From contig BTPG01000004.1 of the NCBI GenBank assembly GCA_036245525.1, forward strand, positions 230,512,084 to 230,576,083: DNA of 64,000 nt, in the 5' to 3' direction. This document shows, piece by piece, positions 63,000 through 64,000 of the stretch. The stretch is from Semisulcospira habei (Eukaryota; Mollusca; Gastropoda; Semisulcospiridae). Each line of letters starts with the position of its first letter. The first letter of the stretch is position 1. Both the position numbers and the translations under genes were made by a program. Below the pieces are notes generated by a model, which had not been told where the DNA came from, did no database searches, and saw only the letters and a program-made list of their open reading frames with translations.

Positions 63000-64000
63000 C
63001 CGCTTGAAAAGTCGCCCGAAAGCGCTGTTCGCTTTTGCCAGCCTGCTGTCAAGCTCCTTGTCCAGCTTGGCGTCCGACGTGATAATGCAGCCAAAGTAAA
63101 CTGGTGCACTGACTTTAGTTCAGACTCGCCAATGGTGATGTGAGGAGGGCGATACACTGTCTTGGGTGCCGGCTGATGGAGGACCTCTGTCTTTTTCAGA
63201 CTGACCTCGAGTCCAAAGAGCTGGGCAGCATCTGCGAAGCAAGACGTGATGCGCTGCAGGGCTCTCTCTGTGTGTGCAACGAGGGCAGCATCATCAGCAA
63301 AAAGCAGCTCACGAATCAGTTGGTCTAGGGTTTTCGTGTGGGCCTGCAGTCGTCTGAGGTTGAACAGGCTGCCATCGAGACGATACCTGATGTACACTGC
63401 ATCGTCATCATCGAGGTCCACTGTGGCCTGCTTCAACATCATGCTAAAAAAGATGGTGAAGAGGGTCGGTGCCAGCACGCAGCCCTGCTTTACGCCGTTG
63501 AGAATAGGGAATGGTTCTGAGAGGTCATTGTTGAGTCTGACCTGGCCTTGCTGGTCCTCGTGTAGCTGGACAATCATGTTGAGGAACTTTGGGGGACAGC
63601 CAAGTCGCTCCAGGATCTGCCACATGCCTTGCCTGCTTACAGTGTCGAACGCTTTTGTTAGGTCGACAAATGTTACGTACAGCCCTTTGTTCTGCTCGCG
63701 GCACTTCTCCTGTAGCTGTCTCAGCACAAAGACCATATCGGTGGTGCTCCTGTTTGCTCTGAAGCCACACTGGCCCTCTGGGAGTTGGTCTTCAGCGATG
63801 GCAGGTACCAGCCGATTCAGGAGCAGCCTTGCAAGGATTTTCCCAGCAATGGACAGCAGGGTAATTCCCCGATAGTTGGAACAGTCAGACTTCTCGCCTT
63901 TGTTCTTGTACAGGGTGATAACGACTGCATCACGGAGATCTTTTGGTAGTGTTCCTTCCTCCCAGCAGCAGAGAAAGAGGTCATGGAGCTTGTTGTGCAG
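62978..64000 (-). pseudogene. LINE reverse transcriptase core, partial, then frameshift
   Basis: Open from the window edge: a YKNKGEKSDCSNYRGITLL block, PEGQCGFRANRSTTDM near 63760, FVDLTKAFDTVSR (catalytic D) near 63660, GVKQGCVLAPTLF near 63490, and ELLFADDAALVAH (FADD) near 63300. Soon after ELKSVHQFT the frame is lost near 63100, and the remaining thumb and C-terminus are in the next frame. Endonuclease, if present, is off-window. Not closely related to the other LINEs here judging by its motifs. Confidence 0.88.

Larger units (their letters stand above)
62315..64000 (-). mobile_element. LINE with C-terminal Cys/His module, cut by the window edge
   Basis: The 3' end matches 20994-21206, including the CTTCGTTCGCGAAG hairpin and the CAAGCCAAGA terminus. 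The 5' part lies beyond 64000. Confidence 0.88.

Overview
The window is animal nuclear DNA that is poor in genes and rich in repeats. Evidence for this is spliced-looking C2H2 zinc-finger genes, a Ty3/gypsy LTR retrotransposon, at least eight non-LTR retrotransposon (LINE) copies, SINEs with target-site duplications, hAT-, piggyBac- and Polinton-like DNA transposon remnants, satellites and long microsatellites. The mix (RTE-type LINEs with APE endonuclease, short-tandem-repeat LINE tails, abundant foldback repeats) suggests a lophotrochozoan, perhaps a mollusc; that assignment is inference. There is one assembly gap (7070-7251).

Layout. 1-5543: a minus-strand Ty3/gypsy element (gag, protease, pol in three frames) with a canonical -1 slippery heptamer, GGGAAAC, at the gag stop; its far LTR lies off the left edge. 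5543-7500: LTR/leader side, a tandem array of about 50-bp hairpin units whose arms co-vary, and low-complexity DNA around the gap. 7.8-9.1 kb: a satellite-like repeat and a possible two-exon minus-strand gene fragment. 9.6-10.5 kb: dead Polinton-type integrase. 11.3-16.3 kb: zinc-finger locus A (+). 16.5-21.4 kb: minisatellite, foldback elements, tRNA-like SINE, hairpin repeats. 22.1-25.4 kb: full-length RTE-like LINE with 14-bp TSD. 26.2-27.2 kb: satellite dimer ending in a 648-bp palindrome. 28.5-30.7 kb: 39-bp minisatellite split by a LINE. 31-33.5 kb: hairpins, dimeric repeat, satellite. 33.5-35.2 kb: RNase H-bearing LINE. 35.2-44.3 kb: zinc-finger locus B (-), an inverted paralogue of locus A expanded by two LINEs and a SINE. 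44.5-47.3 kb: hAT-like element and two satellites. 47.3-53 kb: mostly noncoding. 53.1-54.0 kb: unrecognised minus-strand gene with an in-frame stop. 54.6-56.7 kb: LINE with an intact reverse transcriptase ORF inserted in a possible host exon. 57.5-64 kb: repeat family, a decayed copy of the 22-25 kb LINE, and a further LINE running off the right edge.

The main biological story is the inverted segmental duplication of a zinc-finger locus (A 11.3-16.3 kb, B 35.2-44.3 kb). The arms share splice acceptor, acidic module, finger array and downstream DNA. Each arm preserves the empty site of an insertion found in the other, which orders the events. The acidic modules of both proteins carry repeated sumoylation-type consensus motifs, fitting a SUMO-dependent transcriptional repressor (inference). 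The best candidates for undescribed structures are the co-varying hairpin array (6.3-6.6 kb) and a dispersed hairpin family of seven folded copies with arm-matched subtypes (17.9-32.6 kb).
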